Source of the DNA: Curtobacterium sp. VKM Ac-2922
GTDB taxonomy: Bacteria; Actinomycetota; Actinomycetes; Actinomycetales; Microbacteriaceae
Direction of reading: 5' to 3'
Length of the DNA stretch: 64,000 nucleotides
Assembly (NCBI RefSeq): GCF_022815645.1
Contig: NZ_JALGRO010000008.1
Coordinates: 124,001-188,000, forward strand
Position numbers and translations under genes: made by a program. Position 1 is the first letter of the stretch, and each line of letters starts with the position of its first letter. Under the pieces are notes generated by a model. That model was not told the origin of the DNA. It made no database searches and was given only the letters and a program-made list of their open reading frames with translations. Below are positions 54,920 through 63,315 of the stretch, one piece after another.

Positions 54920-57091
54920 TCAGCGCCGCGGACCGCCCACCCGTCCGGCGAAGCGGTACCGGAAGTCAGCGTCGCCGTCGACCGTCACGACCAAGTCGTA
55001 GTACCCCCAGGCATCGAGCGGCCAGTCGATCGCGGTCCGGCCACCGTGCCCGGCACGGGCCGTGGCCCGGTGCGTCACGAAGTCGTTGGCCACGACGGTG
55101 AAGCGCACCTCGGGACGTCCCGCGTTCTCGAGCACGACGCGGAGGCGTGGGGTACGACCCGGGATCTGGTCCAGCTGGGCGTGCGGTACGGCGACGTCCG
55201 TGCCCGACCCCGCCACGACGGTGCCGGCGAACCGCCGCAGGAACCGGTCCGGTCCGTACACGCTGACGTCGTACCGCCCGGCGGTGGCAGCCGTCTGCCA
55301 CGTCCACCGGGCCTCGGCCCCGCCGGCGAGCGTGTGCGGTGTCGCGGCGAAGGGGAGCGCGGTGTTCGGGTACACCAGGTGGCAGACGCCCTGGTCGCCG
55401 TCGTTGCCCATCACGACCGTCACGATCCCGGAGGCACGGTCGACCGTGACGTCCGCGCGCTGGCGGTAGGGGAGCGGCCGACGACGGACGACCCCCGTCT
55501 CCTGCACCGGCATGACCTGGGCACCCGGAGCGGGCTGCTCGATCGGAGGCTTCGCCGCGTCGGCGTCGGCCGCGGCGACGAGCGTGGCGGTGTGCGTCAG
55601 GTCCGGCACCACGTCCGTTCCGGGAACCGAGGTGTCGGGCGCGGTGAAGTCGAAGCAGCTCAGCAGGTCACCCGACACGGTCCGGCGCCAGGTGGAGATG
55701 TTCGGCTCGGTCACCCCGGTCACGTGCTCGAGGAACCGGATCACCGACGTGTGGTCGGCGACCTGCGAGTCGATCCACCCGCCGCGGCTCCACGGCGACA
55801 CCACGGTCATCGGGACGCGGGCACCCAGGCCGACGGGCAGCCCCTCGACGTACTCGTCCGGAGTGCCCGGCTCGGGGAACGGCGGGACCACGTGGTCGAA
55901 GTAGCCGTCGTTCTCGTCGTAGTTCACCAGCAGCACCGTCGAGGCCCAGGTCTCCGGGTTGCTGAACAGCGCCTGCACCACGGCGTTCGTGAAGTGCGCG
56001 CCGTAGTCCGGGCTGGCGGCCGGGTGCTCCGACCAGCCGTACGGCGCGACGACGTAGGAGACCGTGGGGAGCGAGTTCGTCGCGCAGTCGCGCCCGAAGT
56101 CCCCGAGCAGGTGCCCGACGTCGAGCCCCTTGCCCGAGTTCGGCTTCCACCCGTCGTGCAGCCCGCCCTGCGTCGCCAGGGCACGCCTGGCCGGGTCCGT
56201 CGACGCGAGGGCGTCGTGGTACTGCTGGAACAGCCACAGCGGGTTGTCGCCGTAGTCACCGACGTACGGGTCGCTGCCGCTGTCACCGACCTCGTCGTTC
56301 GCGTACGTCTTCCACGACACCCCCGCGGCGGACAGGCGCTCGCCGTACGTGCCCCAGCGGTACACGGGCTCGTAGTCCGCCGGGTTGTCCGTCGCCGGAC
56401 CGCCGAGGCCGCCGCTGGCGTTCACGGTCGCGCTCCACTGGTACAGGCGGTTCGGCGTGGTCGGCCCGTTGACCGAGCAGTGGTAGTCGTCGCAGATCGT
56501 GAAGGCCCGGGCGAGCGCGCGCTGGTACGGGATGTCCTCGTCGGTGAAGTACCCCATCGTCTGGGCGCTCTTGGCGTCGACCCACCGGTCCCAGGCGCCG
56601 CCGTTCCACGCGGTGTGGCCACCCGACCAGGAGTGGTCGAGGCCGCCGGCGTTCTGCGCGTTGTACTTCGTGGTGTCCAGGCGGAAGGGCAGCATCACGC
56701 CGCCGTCGGTGCGGGCGGGCGCGGGCTGGTGGAACACGTCGCCACCGCCGGGGAACTCGAGCGCCTGCTTGTCCGAGAACCCCCGGACCCCGGGCATCGT
56801 GCCGTGGTAGTGGTCGAACGACCGGTTCTCCTGCATCAGCACCACCACGTGCTGCACGTCCCGCACGGTGCCCGTCCGACGTGCCGTGGCTGCTGCGGCG
56901 GGCGCTGCTCCGCGACCGAACGACGCACCCGCGGCGACACCGGCGGTGATGGCAGCGGCTCCGCCGAGCAACAGGGTCCGACGACTCAGGCCGGAGCGGA
57001 CCGTCTGGGGGTGCGTCGCGTCGGGCGTGAGCGGTGGGGCGGCGAGGGGACCGACGGCGGGAGCGTGGCGCTCTGGCTTGGAGGTGCTCAT
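54920..57091 (-). CDS. Phosphocholine-specific phospholipase C
   Basis: 723-residue secreted phospholipase of the phosphoesterase (acid phosphatase-like) family. A twin-arginine signal SRRTLLLGGAAAITAGVAAG lies at about residues 36-55 after a hydrophilic leader, so export is by Tat. The catalytic domain starts QHVVVLMQENRSFDHYHGTMPGVRGF (N of ENRSFDHY), with LVNYDENDGYFDHVVPP later. Two C-terminal DUF756-type beta domains follow (about residues 520-720). It cleaves phosphatidylcholine or sphingomyelin outside the cell, releasing phosphocholine. ATG at 57091. Confidence 0.92.
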   Translation of the reverse strand: MSTSKPERHAPAVGPLAAPPLTPDATHPQTVRSGLSRRTLLLGGAAAITAGVAAGASFGRGAAPAAAATARRTGTVRDVQHVVVLMQENRSFDHYHGTMPGVRGFSDKQALEFPGGGDVFHQPAPARTDGGVMLPFRLDTTKYNAQNAGGLDHSWSGGHTAWNGGAWDRWVDAKSAQTMGYFTDEDIPYQRALARAFTICDDYHCSVNGPTTPNRLYQWSATVNASGGLGGPATDNPADYEPVYRWGTYGERLSAAGVSWKTYANDEVGDSGSDPYVGDYGDNPLWLFQQYHDALASTDPARRALATQGGLHDGWKPNSGKGLDVGHLLGDFGRDCATNSLPTVSYVVAPYGWSEHPAASPDYGAHFTNAVVQALFSNPETWASTVLLVNYDENDGYFDHVVPPFPEPGTPDEYVEGLPVGLGARVPMTVVSPWSRGGWIDSQVADHTSVIRFLEHVTGVTEPNISTWRRTVSGDLLSCFDFTAPDTSVPGTDVVPDLTHTATLVAAADADAAKPPIEQPAPGAQVMPVQETGVVRRRPLPYRQRADVTVDRASGIVTVVMGNDGDQGVCHLVYPNTALPFAATPHTLAGGAEARWTWQTAATAGRYDVSVYGPDRFLRRFAGTVVAGSGTDVAVPHAQLDQIPGRTPRLRVVLENAGRPEVRFTVVANDFVTHRATARAGHGGRTAIDWPLDAWGYYDLVVTVDGDADFRYRFAGRVGGPRR

Positions 57092-57309
57092 GGTGCAACT
57101 GGCCTTCCTGATCGAGGACGGGACGTCGTCGACCAGGAGAGTGGCGTGGACTGAACCGGGCGTTGCGCTGGTGTGACGCGCGGGCGGCGAGCCCATGAGA
57201 GTCCTCGGAGTGTCGCCACGCCCCCCGCTCTGGGGCCCTGCCCTGCCCCGCCGTCAGTTCCTGCGGTTCCGAAACATCCTCACGCAACCACCCCGAGGAG
57301 CGGAACCAC

Positions 57310-57942
57310 ATGACCATCACTGCCCCGTACCCGACGTTCGCCGGTCCGGTCACGTTCCCCGAGCCTCCCGTCCGACGGCAGCGCGTTCCCGCCCGGCCGC
57401 AGCTGCCGGAGTCCGGTGACGCTCTGGTGCGCCGCGCCGTGGCCGGGGACGACCGCGCGTTCGCGACCATCGTCCGACGCAACGCCGAGCTGTTGCGCGG
57501 GGTCGCGACGCGGATCCTGCGGGGCTCGAGTGAGGCAGACGACGTGGTGCAGGAGACGTTCATCGCCGCCTGGCGTCACCTGGACGGCGTGACGGACGGT
57601 GACGCGATCACGGCGTGGCTCGTGACGACGGTCCGACGACGGGCCTTCGACCGCCTGCGGAGCGCGGCGGTGCAGCGGCGTGCCGACCTGGACGAGTCCG
57701 TGCCGGCATCGTCCGAACTCGCACCGGGTGACGTGGCGGAGCGGGCCTCGTTGGTCGTGGCCGCGCAGCGCGTGCTCGACGGCATGCCGGCCGTGCAGCG
57801 GCGCTGCTGGGAGCTCCGGCACCTGGAGCGACACTCCTACGACGACATCGCCGAGGCGATGGGGCTGCCCAAGTCGACGGTGCGCGGGCTGCTGGCGCGC
57901 GCCCGGGTCGTGGTGGAACAGGCGCTCGCGCCCTGGCGGTGA
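57310..57942 (+). CDS. ECF-type RNA polymerase sigma factor
   Basis: 210-residue sigma-70 family factor. Region 2 is DDRAFATIVRRNAELLRGVATRILRGSSEADDVVQETFIAAWRHL and region 4 is MPAVQRRCWELRHLERHSYDDIAEAMGLPKSTVRGLLARARVVVEQAL. An N-terminal Pro-rich extension precedes region 2. GAGGAGCG lies before the ATG. No anti-sigma gene follows: the next gene on the other strand is a desaturase. Targets are unknown. Confidence 0.93.
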   Translation: MTITAPYPTFAGPVTFPEPPVRRQRVPARPQLPESGDALVRRAVAGDDRAFATIVRRNAELLRGVATRILRGSSEADDVVQETFIAAWRHLDGVTDGDAITAWLVTTVRRRAFDRLRSAAVQRRADLDESVPASSELAPGDVAERASLVVAAQRVLDGMPAVQRRCWELRHLERHSYDDIAEAMGLPKSTVRGLLARARVVVEQALAPWR

Positions 57943-57961
57943 GCGGTCCGTGCCCGCTCCG

Positions 57962-59092
57962 TCAGTTGATGCGGAGTTCCGTGACCATCGGGCAGTCGAA
58001 CGGGTCGCGGGCGCTCAGCCCGACGCGGTTGAGGTACCGGACGACGATGCCGTAGGACCGCAGCAGGGTGGTCTCGGTGTACGGCACGTCGAGGGTGTCG
58101 CAGTGTGCGCGGACCAGATCGCGGGCCTGGCGGAGGGCTGGGCGGGGCATCGACGGGAACAGGTGGTGTTCCACCTGGTAGTTCAGGCCGCCCATCAGGA
58201 ACGACACCCACCAGCCGCCGCGGATGTTGCGGGAGGTGCGCACCTGCCGCGAGAAGAAGTCGACCTTGGCGTCGTGGGCGATCGTCGGCATGCCCTTGTG
58301 GTTCGGGGCGAACGACGCGCCCATCATCACGCCGAACACGGCGAGCTGCACGCCGAGGAACGCGCAGGCCATGCCGAACGGCAGGAACCAGAAGACGACG
58401 GTCAGGTAGATGGCGAACCGTGCCACGAGCAGGACGCCCTCGGTGATGCGGCCGCGCGGGTCCGGCCGTCCGTCGGCGCCGCGCAGCACGGAGACGACGG
58501 CGTGCCGGTGCAGGTTGATGCCCTCGAGGGTCAGGAGCGGGAAGAACAACCACCCCTGGTGACGGATGACGGCGCGCATCGGACCCGTGACCTTCGCCGC
58601 GTCCTCGGGGATGAAGACCACGCCGTCGGGGGCGATGTCCGGGTCCTTGCCGACGGTGTTCGGGTTGCCGTGGTGGCGGGTGTGCTTGTTCATCCACCAC
58701 GAGTAGCTCAAGCCCACCACGAAGGTGCCGAGGCCGCGTCCGGCGCGGTCGTTCCACTTGCGCGACTCGAAGACCTGACGGTGCGCCAGCTCGTGCGACA
58801 GGAACGCGAACTGGGTGAAGATGATCCCGAGTGCCCCCGCGACGATCAGCTGGAACCACGAGTCACCGAGCATCGCGAACGCGACCCAGCACGCGGCGAG
58901 TGCCACCACCAGGCCGGCGAACATCGACCAGTAGAACCCGCGGCGCCGGCGCAGCAGCCCGGCGTCCTTCACCTGGGCCAGCAGCGCGGCGTATGTCGAG
59001 GTGCCGCCGGTGCGCTTGCCGTCGCCCGGACCGGTGGACCGGTACGGGCGGGCAGCCGGAGCCTGGGTGGACAGAGGCAGCTCGGTGGTCAT
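57962..59092 (-). CDS. Membrane fatty acid desaturase
   Basis: 376-residue non-haem di-iron desaturase. The three histidine boxes are HELAH (His100 to His104), HTRHHGNPN and QVEHHLFP, and four or more hydrophobic segments surround them. The QVEHH box places it with acyl-CoA/lipid desaturases of the DesA3 and front-end types. It would add a double bond to membrane lipids at low temperature or under stress. ATG at 59092 follows GGGAGAACC. Confidence 0.94.
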   Translation of the reverse strand: MTTELPLSTQAPAARPYRSTGPGDGKRTGGTSTYAALLAQVKDAGLLRRRRGFYWSMFAGLVVALAACWVAFAMLGDSWFQLIVAGALGIIFTQFAFLSHELAHRQVFESRKWNDRAGRGLGTFVVGLSYSWWMNKHTRHHGNPNTVGKDPDIAPDGVVFIPEDAAKVTGPMRAVIRHQGWLFFPLLTLEGINLHRHAVVSVLRGADGRPDPRGRITEGVLLVARFAIYLTVVFWFLPFGMACAFLGVQLAVFGVMMGASFAPNHKGMPTIAHDAKVDFFSRQVRTSRNIRGGWWVSFLMGGLNYQVEHHLFPSMPRPALRQARDLVRAHCDTLDVPYTETTLLRSYGIVVRYLNRVGLSARDPFDCPMVTELRIN

Positions 59093-59271
59093 GGTTCTCC
59101 CTGGTCGTCGTCCGGCCGGTGGCCGCAGGTCGGGCGGCCGGGGGCTGGGGCTGCATCCACCACGCTATGGCGCGTGCGATGCGCGGTGCAACTCTGAGCA
59201 GTGGTCATGGATGTCGGTTGCCCGCCGACACGGTACGGTCAGACCGCACGGACTGACAGGAGTCATGACCC

Positions 59272-60024
59272 ATGCTCCAGACACGCGAGGGTCGCCTCGT
59301 CGACACGTTCGTCACGCTGACGGACAGCCTGATCGCCGACTACGACGTGGTGGACGTCCTGCAGACGCTGGTCGACCGGGCCGTCGAGCTCTTCGACGCC
59401 GCTGCCGGCGCGATCCACCTGCTCGATGAACAGGGCCGACTCGAGGTCGTCGCGTCCACCAGCGAGCGCGGCGAGTTCATCGGCCTGCTGCAGCTCGACG
59501 CCGGCGAGGGGCCCTGCATCGCGGCCGTCACGACGGGGGAACTCGTGACGAGCGAGGACGTGGAGGGACTGCGGCGACGGTGGCCCCGGTTCGCCGCAGC
59601 GTCACAGGAGCGGGGGTTCCCCGGCGTCCACGCGATCCCGCTGCGACTGCGTGACGAGGTCATCGGGTCGCTCAACCTGTTCCGCGAGACCGAGGGTGCC
59701 CTGAACGGCGCGGATGCCCGTGCTGCGCAGGCGCTGGCCGACGTCGCGACGATCAGCGTGGTGCAGCAGCGGACGATCGCCACGGCGCAGACCACCGCCG
59801 ACCAGCTGCGCCGCGCGCTGGAGAGCCGTGTGGTCGTCGAGCAGGCGAAGGGCTACCTGGCACGGGCGCTCGGGGTCGAGATGGAGGCCGCGCGGGAGTT
59901 GCTCCGCCGGTACGCCCGTGCCAACCAGCGCCGCTTGAGCGACGTCGCGTCGGACGTGGCCACGGGGGAGCTCCCGCTGGACGCGCTGACAGCCGGCACG
60001 CCTGACGCGCCCCGGTCGAGCTGA
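59272..60024 (+). CDS. GAF-ANTAR domain RNA-binding regulator
   Basis: 250-residue protein: N-terminal GAF domain (about 20-165, with LVDRAVELFDAAAGAIHLLDEQG and GVHAIPLRLRDEVIGSLNLF) and C-terminal ANTAR domain (AQTTADQLRRALESRVVVEQAKGYLARALGVEMEAARELLRRYARA). ANTAR proteins bind nascent RNA hairpins to prevent termination. AGGAG precedes the ATG at a normal distance. The GAF ligand and the RNA targets are not evident here. A strong hairpin follows the gene. Confidence 0.92.
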   Translation: MLQTREGRLVDTFVTLTDSLIADYDVVDVLQTLVDRAVELFDAAAGAIHLLDEQGRLEVVASTSERGEFIGLLQLDAGEGPCIAAVTTGELVTSEDVEGLRRRWPRFAAASQERGFPGVHAIPLRLRDEVIGSLNLFRETEGALNGADARAAQALADVATISVVQQRTIATAQTTADQLRRALESRVVVEQAKGYLARALGVEMEAARELLRRYARANQRRLSDVASDVATGELPLDALTAGTPDAPRSS

Positions 60025-60047
60025 CCCGCCCCGGTCGCGCTCGGGAT

Positions 60048-60088
60048 GCACACGACCCCGGTCGCCACTGGCAACCGGGGTCGTGTGC
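60048..60088. terminator. Hairpin between the GAF-ANTAR gene and the ice-binding-like gene
   Basis: Fifteen-base perfect arms (GCACACGACCCCGGT and its complement) around an 11-base loop, between convergent genes. It is of different sequence from the main terminator family. Confidence 0.8.
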
Positions 60089-60103
60089 GTCGTGCAGGAC
60101 CCG

Positions 60104-61342
60104 CTAGATGCGGCCCGCGCGGCGGCGGTGTCGGGCGATGACGGCCATGCCGATGCCGGCCGCGAGCAGTGCGCCCGCGATGCCGAGGGGCACGGTCGGG
60201 TCACTGCCGGTGAAGGCGAGCTGGCCGGTCGGGGTGTTCCCGCCGCCGCCTGCCGTGGCGGTCGGGGTCGCCCCGGGTGTGGCCGGGGTCGTCGCGGGAG
60301 CGGACGGCGTCGGGGTGGGTGACGTCGTGGCGGTCGGCTGGACGGTGATCACCACGGTCTGGGTGTCGTTCGGCGGGGTGCCGTTCGACGCGGTGATCGT
60401 GACCGTGGACGAGCCCGGCGTGGTCGGGGTGCCCGAGATGACGCCCGTGGTGCCGTTGATCGTCAGGCCCGCGGGCAGTCCGGTCGCGGTGTAGGTCGGC
60501 GTCGGCGTGCCCGTGGCGGTGACCGGGAAGCTGTACGGGGTGCCGGCGGTGGCCGTGGTGGGGGTACCGGACGTGATCGTCGGTGACTCGGACGTCGTGC
60601 CCGTGGGCGGGCAGCCGGTCGAGGCGGTGATCGTGTTCGTGTCGAGGGTCACGGCGCCGACGCGGGCGAGCAGGCGACCCTGCACGGTCGCACCGGTCGT
60701 GGCCGTCACGGACTGCTGTGCCAGGACGGTGCCCTGGAACTGTGCGCCGGTACCGACCGTGGCCGAGCTGCCGACCTGCCAGAACACGTTGCACGAGCTC
60801 GCGCCACCGGTGATCGTGATCTCGCTCGCGGACCCGATGGTGAGCGTCGAGGCGGCCTGGAACACCCAGACCGAGTTCGCGCTGCCGGCCAGGGTCAGTG
60901 CGCCGTTGTTCGCCAGCGCCAGCGCGCCACCGGAGTAGACGCCGGGGGAGAGCGACAGCCCGTTCAGTTCGGTGAGGCCGGTCTGTGTCGGGGACAGCGA
61001 CGCGGCGACGTTGTACGCCGTGGTCGTGTCGCGCTGGGCCTGCGTCGCTGCGGCGTCGGTCTGGTGCGTGGTGCCGTTGACCGTGCCGTTCGGAGCGCCA
61101 CCGAAGCCCGTGATCGACGTGCCGGGGGACAACCCGAGGTCGCCGTTGATGACGGACGGTCCGGTGTTCGTGACGGCGCTGGCGCCGAGGACGCCGTAGG
61201 TCGCGGCGGTGCCGAGGTTGATCGGGCCGCTGATGACGGTCGCGGCCGAGGCGGCAGAGGTGGTCATCATCGCCATCGAGGCGGCGAGACCGATGCCGGT
61301 GAGGGCGATGATCGTGGGTCGGAGGAAACGGGACGTGGCCAT
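60104..61342 (-). CDS. Cell-wall anchored ice-binding-like protein
   Basis: 412-residue surface protein. A signal peptide (residues about 1-34, SRFLRPTIIALTGIGLAASMAMM) is followed by a DUF3494-type domain with GTAATYGVLGASAVTNTGPS and NSVWVFQAASTLTIGSAS, the ice-binding protein fold. A putative Ig-like domain (PVTATGTPTPTYTATGLPAG), a Thr/Pro linker and a C-terminal LAFTG-helix-RHRRR sorting signal follow, so a class E sortase would anchor it. The role may be ice adhesion or general surface binding. ATG 61342 chosen. Confidence 0.87.
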   Translation of the reverse strand: MATSRFLRPTIIALTGIGLAASMAMMTTSAASAATVISGPINLGTAATYGVLGASAVTNTGPSVINGDLGLSPGTSITGFGGAPNGTVNGTTHQTDAAATQAQRDTTTAYNVAASLSPTQTGLTELNGLSLSPGVYSGGALALANNGALTLAGSANSVWVFQAASTLTIGSASEITITGGASSCNVFWQVGSSATVGTGAQFQGTVLAQQSVTATTGATVQGRLLARVGAVTLDTNTITASTGCPPTGTTSESPTITSGTPTTATAGTPYSFPVTATGTPTPTYTATGLPAGLTINGTTGVISGTPTTPGSSTVTITASNGTPPNDTQTVVITVQPTATTSPTPTPSAPATTPATPGATPTATAGGGGNTPTGQLAFTGSDPTVPLGIAGALLAAGIGMAVIARHRRRAGRI

Positions 61343-61568
61343 GTGGGCCCCTGTCTGAGCGGGAGAGGCACTGGGTTGCACGTCGACGACGTGAGAACGT
61401 TCTCCGGTCGGGCCAGTGTGCGCCTGTCAGTGACCGTTCTGTGGTGATACAGGAGATTGCCGGGTCGCGGGGGACAGCGTTGTCGGGCGACTTGCCGACG
61501 GGGTACGCGTCGGGGTACGAGCCAGCCCGGAGGCGACGCCAGGCCGGAGACGACGCCAGGCCGCGTGC

Positions 61569-62177
61569 TCAGGCCGCGGGGACGAGCCGTTCGGCGTCCG
61601 TGAAGCCGAACGACACCAGCAGTGGGACCCACAGCGCACGCAGCCGTCGCGCGAGTTCGGCGTCCGACTCGCGCCGACCGGTGGTCACCAGGCCGAAGGT
61701 CGCCTCGAGCAGCAGGTGGTGTGCGTGCTCGGGCAGCGACGCCTCGGGGATGCCCGCCCGGGTGGCCGCGGCGGCGAGCTGCGCGCGGATGAACGTCGAC
61801 CAGATGAAGCCGCGTGGCACGGGCAGCTCGGAGTGCAGCAGCTCGTGCAGCAGCCGCACGGCGCCGGCAGCGACGGGGTCGGTCCGGGCCTCGATGCTGG
61901 TGGCCAGGAGCATCGCCGTGAGGCGCTCGATCCCGGCCGGGTCGTCGAGTTCCGCCTCGGTCGCCGCCCAGCGTTCCTGCTGCCGCTCGACCACCGCCGT
62001 CGCCAGGGCGAGCTTCGACGGGAACAGGTGGTAGCCGACCGCCGACTTGGGCTTGCCCATCGCCTCGGCGACCCGTGAGAAGCTCGCGCCCTCGTACCCG
62101 TGCGCGGCGAAGGTGCCGCCCGCTGCCAGGACGATCGCCTCACGCGACGCCGCCATCGCTGCCTGCCGTTGGTTCAC
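61569..62177 (-). CDS. TetR-family regulator (ScbR/butyrolactone receptor-like)
   Basis: 202-residue TetR protein. The DNA-binding part GYEGASFSRVAEAMGKPKSAVGYHLFPSKLALATAVVERQQERW is close in pattern to gamma-butyrolactone receptor proteins of actinobacteria. The C-terminal ligand domain is unspecific. GAGAGG precedes GTG at 62177. The next gene upstream on the same strand is a chorismate mutase gene with a perfect palindrome in its promoter region. No butyrolactone synthase is nearby, so the receptor analogy is tentative. Confidence 0.82.
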   Translation of the reverse strand: MNQRQAAMAASREAIVLAAGGTFAAHGYEGASFSRVAEAMGKPKSAVGYHLFPSKLALATAVVERQQERWAATEAELDDPAGIERLTAMLLATSIEARTDPVAAGAVRLLHELLHSELPVPRGFIWSTFIRAQLAAAATRAGIPEASLPEHAHHLLLEATFGLVTTGRRESDAELARRLRALWVPLLVSFGFTDAERLVPAA

Positions 62178-62239
62178 ACTGCCTCTCCGTCTCCGGACCG
62201 CCGCCGGACCTGGCTTCCGAGTGTAGGAGCAAGCGAGGC

Positions 62240-62734
62240 TCACCTCCGGCAGAACGCCGCCCACGCCAGGCGCAGTCCCGTCCGGTGGACCGCGTCCAGC
62301 GCGTCGTCGGGACGTTCCTGCTCGTCGCGGACCCGTGCCGCACACCCGGGATCGTCGGCGATGGCGGCCGCGGCACCGACGGCATCGACGAGCGCATCGT
62401 CGATGGCGGTGACCTGCCGTCGGAGCGATCGGATGTCCGCCGCGACCGTGGGTGCGGTCCAGGGATCGTCGGTCCACCGCGTGAACAGGGCGCGCTGCAC
62501 GAACTTGCTCGCGTCGATCTGCGACCCGACGACGCGGGCGACGATCGCGGGGTCGTGGCCCCGGCATGACGCCGCGGCCTCGGCACGATCCAGGACGGCG
62601 CGTTCTCGCTCGGGGTCGGAGATCGGCAGGCCGAGCAGCCACTTGTGCTCGGCGATGCGACCCGCCAGTCGCAATCGCGCGAGGACCAGAGGGCGCACGG
62701 CGGCCAGTCCGTCGGCGACGATCCGGTCGTGCAC
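62240..62734 (-). CDS. Chorismate mutase, AroQ type
   Basis: 164-residue chorismate mutase-like protein that would convert chorismate to prephenate. Residues about 11-75 hold the helical core: LVLARLRLAGRIAEHKWLLGLPISDPERE and VGSQIDASKFVQRALF, matching the gamma-type AroQ pattern with the essential Arg, Lys and Glu/Gln positions. Gamma-type enzymes are usually secreted; no signal peptide is seen here. AGGAG lies before GTG at 62734, which decides this start. A longer frame to 62785 is less likely. Confidence 0.8.
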   Translation of the reverse strand: MHDRIVADGLAAVRPLVLARLRLAGRIAEHKWLLGLPISDPERERAVLDRAEAAASCRGHDPAIVARVVGSQIDASKFVQRALFTRWTDDPWTAPTVAADIRSLRRQVTAIDDALVDAVGAAAAIADDPGCAARVRDEQERPDDALDAVHRTGLRLAWAAFCRR

Positions 62735-62762
62735 GCTCGGGCTCCTGTCGATCGTCGCGGCG

Positions 62763-62778
62763 TCAGACGATCGTCTGA
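62763..62778. promoter_or_regulatory. Perfect 16-bp palindrome upstream of the chorismate mutase gene
   Basis: TCAGACGATCGTCTGA is fully self-complementary. It lies 29 bases before the gene start and just downstream of a possible -10 box on the minus strand (TACCGT, 62789-62794). The adjacent TetR protein is the natural candidate for binding. Confidence 0.7.
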
Positions 62779-62827
62779 TGAACACGACGGTACATCGACA
62801 CGCAGGCCGTGGGCGCTGAAGGAGCGC

Positions 62828-63283
62828 TCAGTCCGCCCGCAGCTGCTGGACGAGCGAGGCGTTCCGCACCCGGATCAGGTGCGGCAGGTACCGCCCGAGC
62901 ACCAGGATCTCGGCCAGCCGCCCCAGCGGTCCGAGCGGTGCGCGGAAGACGATCTCGTCCACCATCCGCGTGCCGCGGGCCGACGGCTCGAACCGGTGCT
63001 CGTGCCGGAACCGGGCGAACGGACCACGCACCTGCTCGTCGACGAACCGGTGTGGAGCCTCCAGTGCGGTGATCCGCGACGTCATCCGCCAGACGATCCC
63101 GAGGTGCCGTGCGCGCCACGTGACGGACTCGCCCAGCCCGATCGTGCCGCTGGTCGTGCCGGCCACGGCGCGCTCGCCGCTGTCCACCATCGACCGCTCG
63201 TGCGCGCCGATGTCGAGCGAGATCGCGCACGCGCGCTCCGGTGGCACGTCGAGCTCGGTCACGATGCGGAACGACACGGTCAT
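62828..63283 (-). CDS. SRPBCC-family protein
   Basis: 151-residue START-like beta-grasp protein. SFRIVTELDVPPERACAISLDIGAHERSM is the usual N-terminal strand-helix, and EHRFEPSARGTRMVDEIVFRAPLGPLGRLAEILVLGRYLPHLI the C-terminal part with the long helix. These proteins bind lipids or hydrophobic ligands; the ligand is not known. The ATG at 63283 is 33 bases from the divergent YeiH-type gene. Complete in length. Confidence 0.87.
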   Translation of the reverse strand: MTVSFRIVTELDVPPERACAISLDIGAHERSMVDSGERAVAGTTSGTIGLGESVTWRARHLGIVWRMTSRITALEAPHRFVDEQVRGPFARFRHEHRFEPSARGTRMVDEIVFRAPLGPLGRLAEILVLGRYLPHLIRVRNASLVQQLRAD

Positions 63284-63315
63284 GCTCCGATCCTGGCGCA
63301 GGGCAGGATGGCCTG

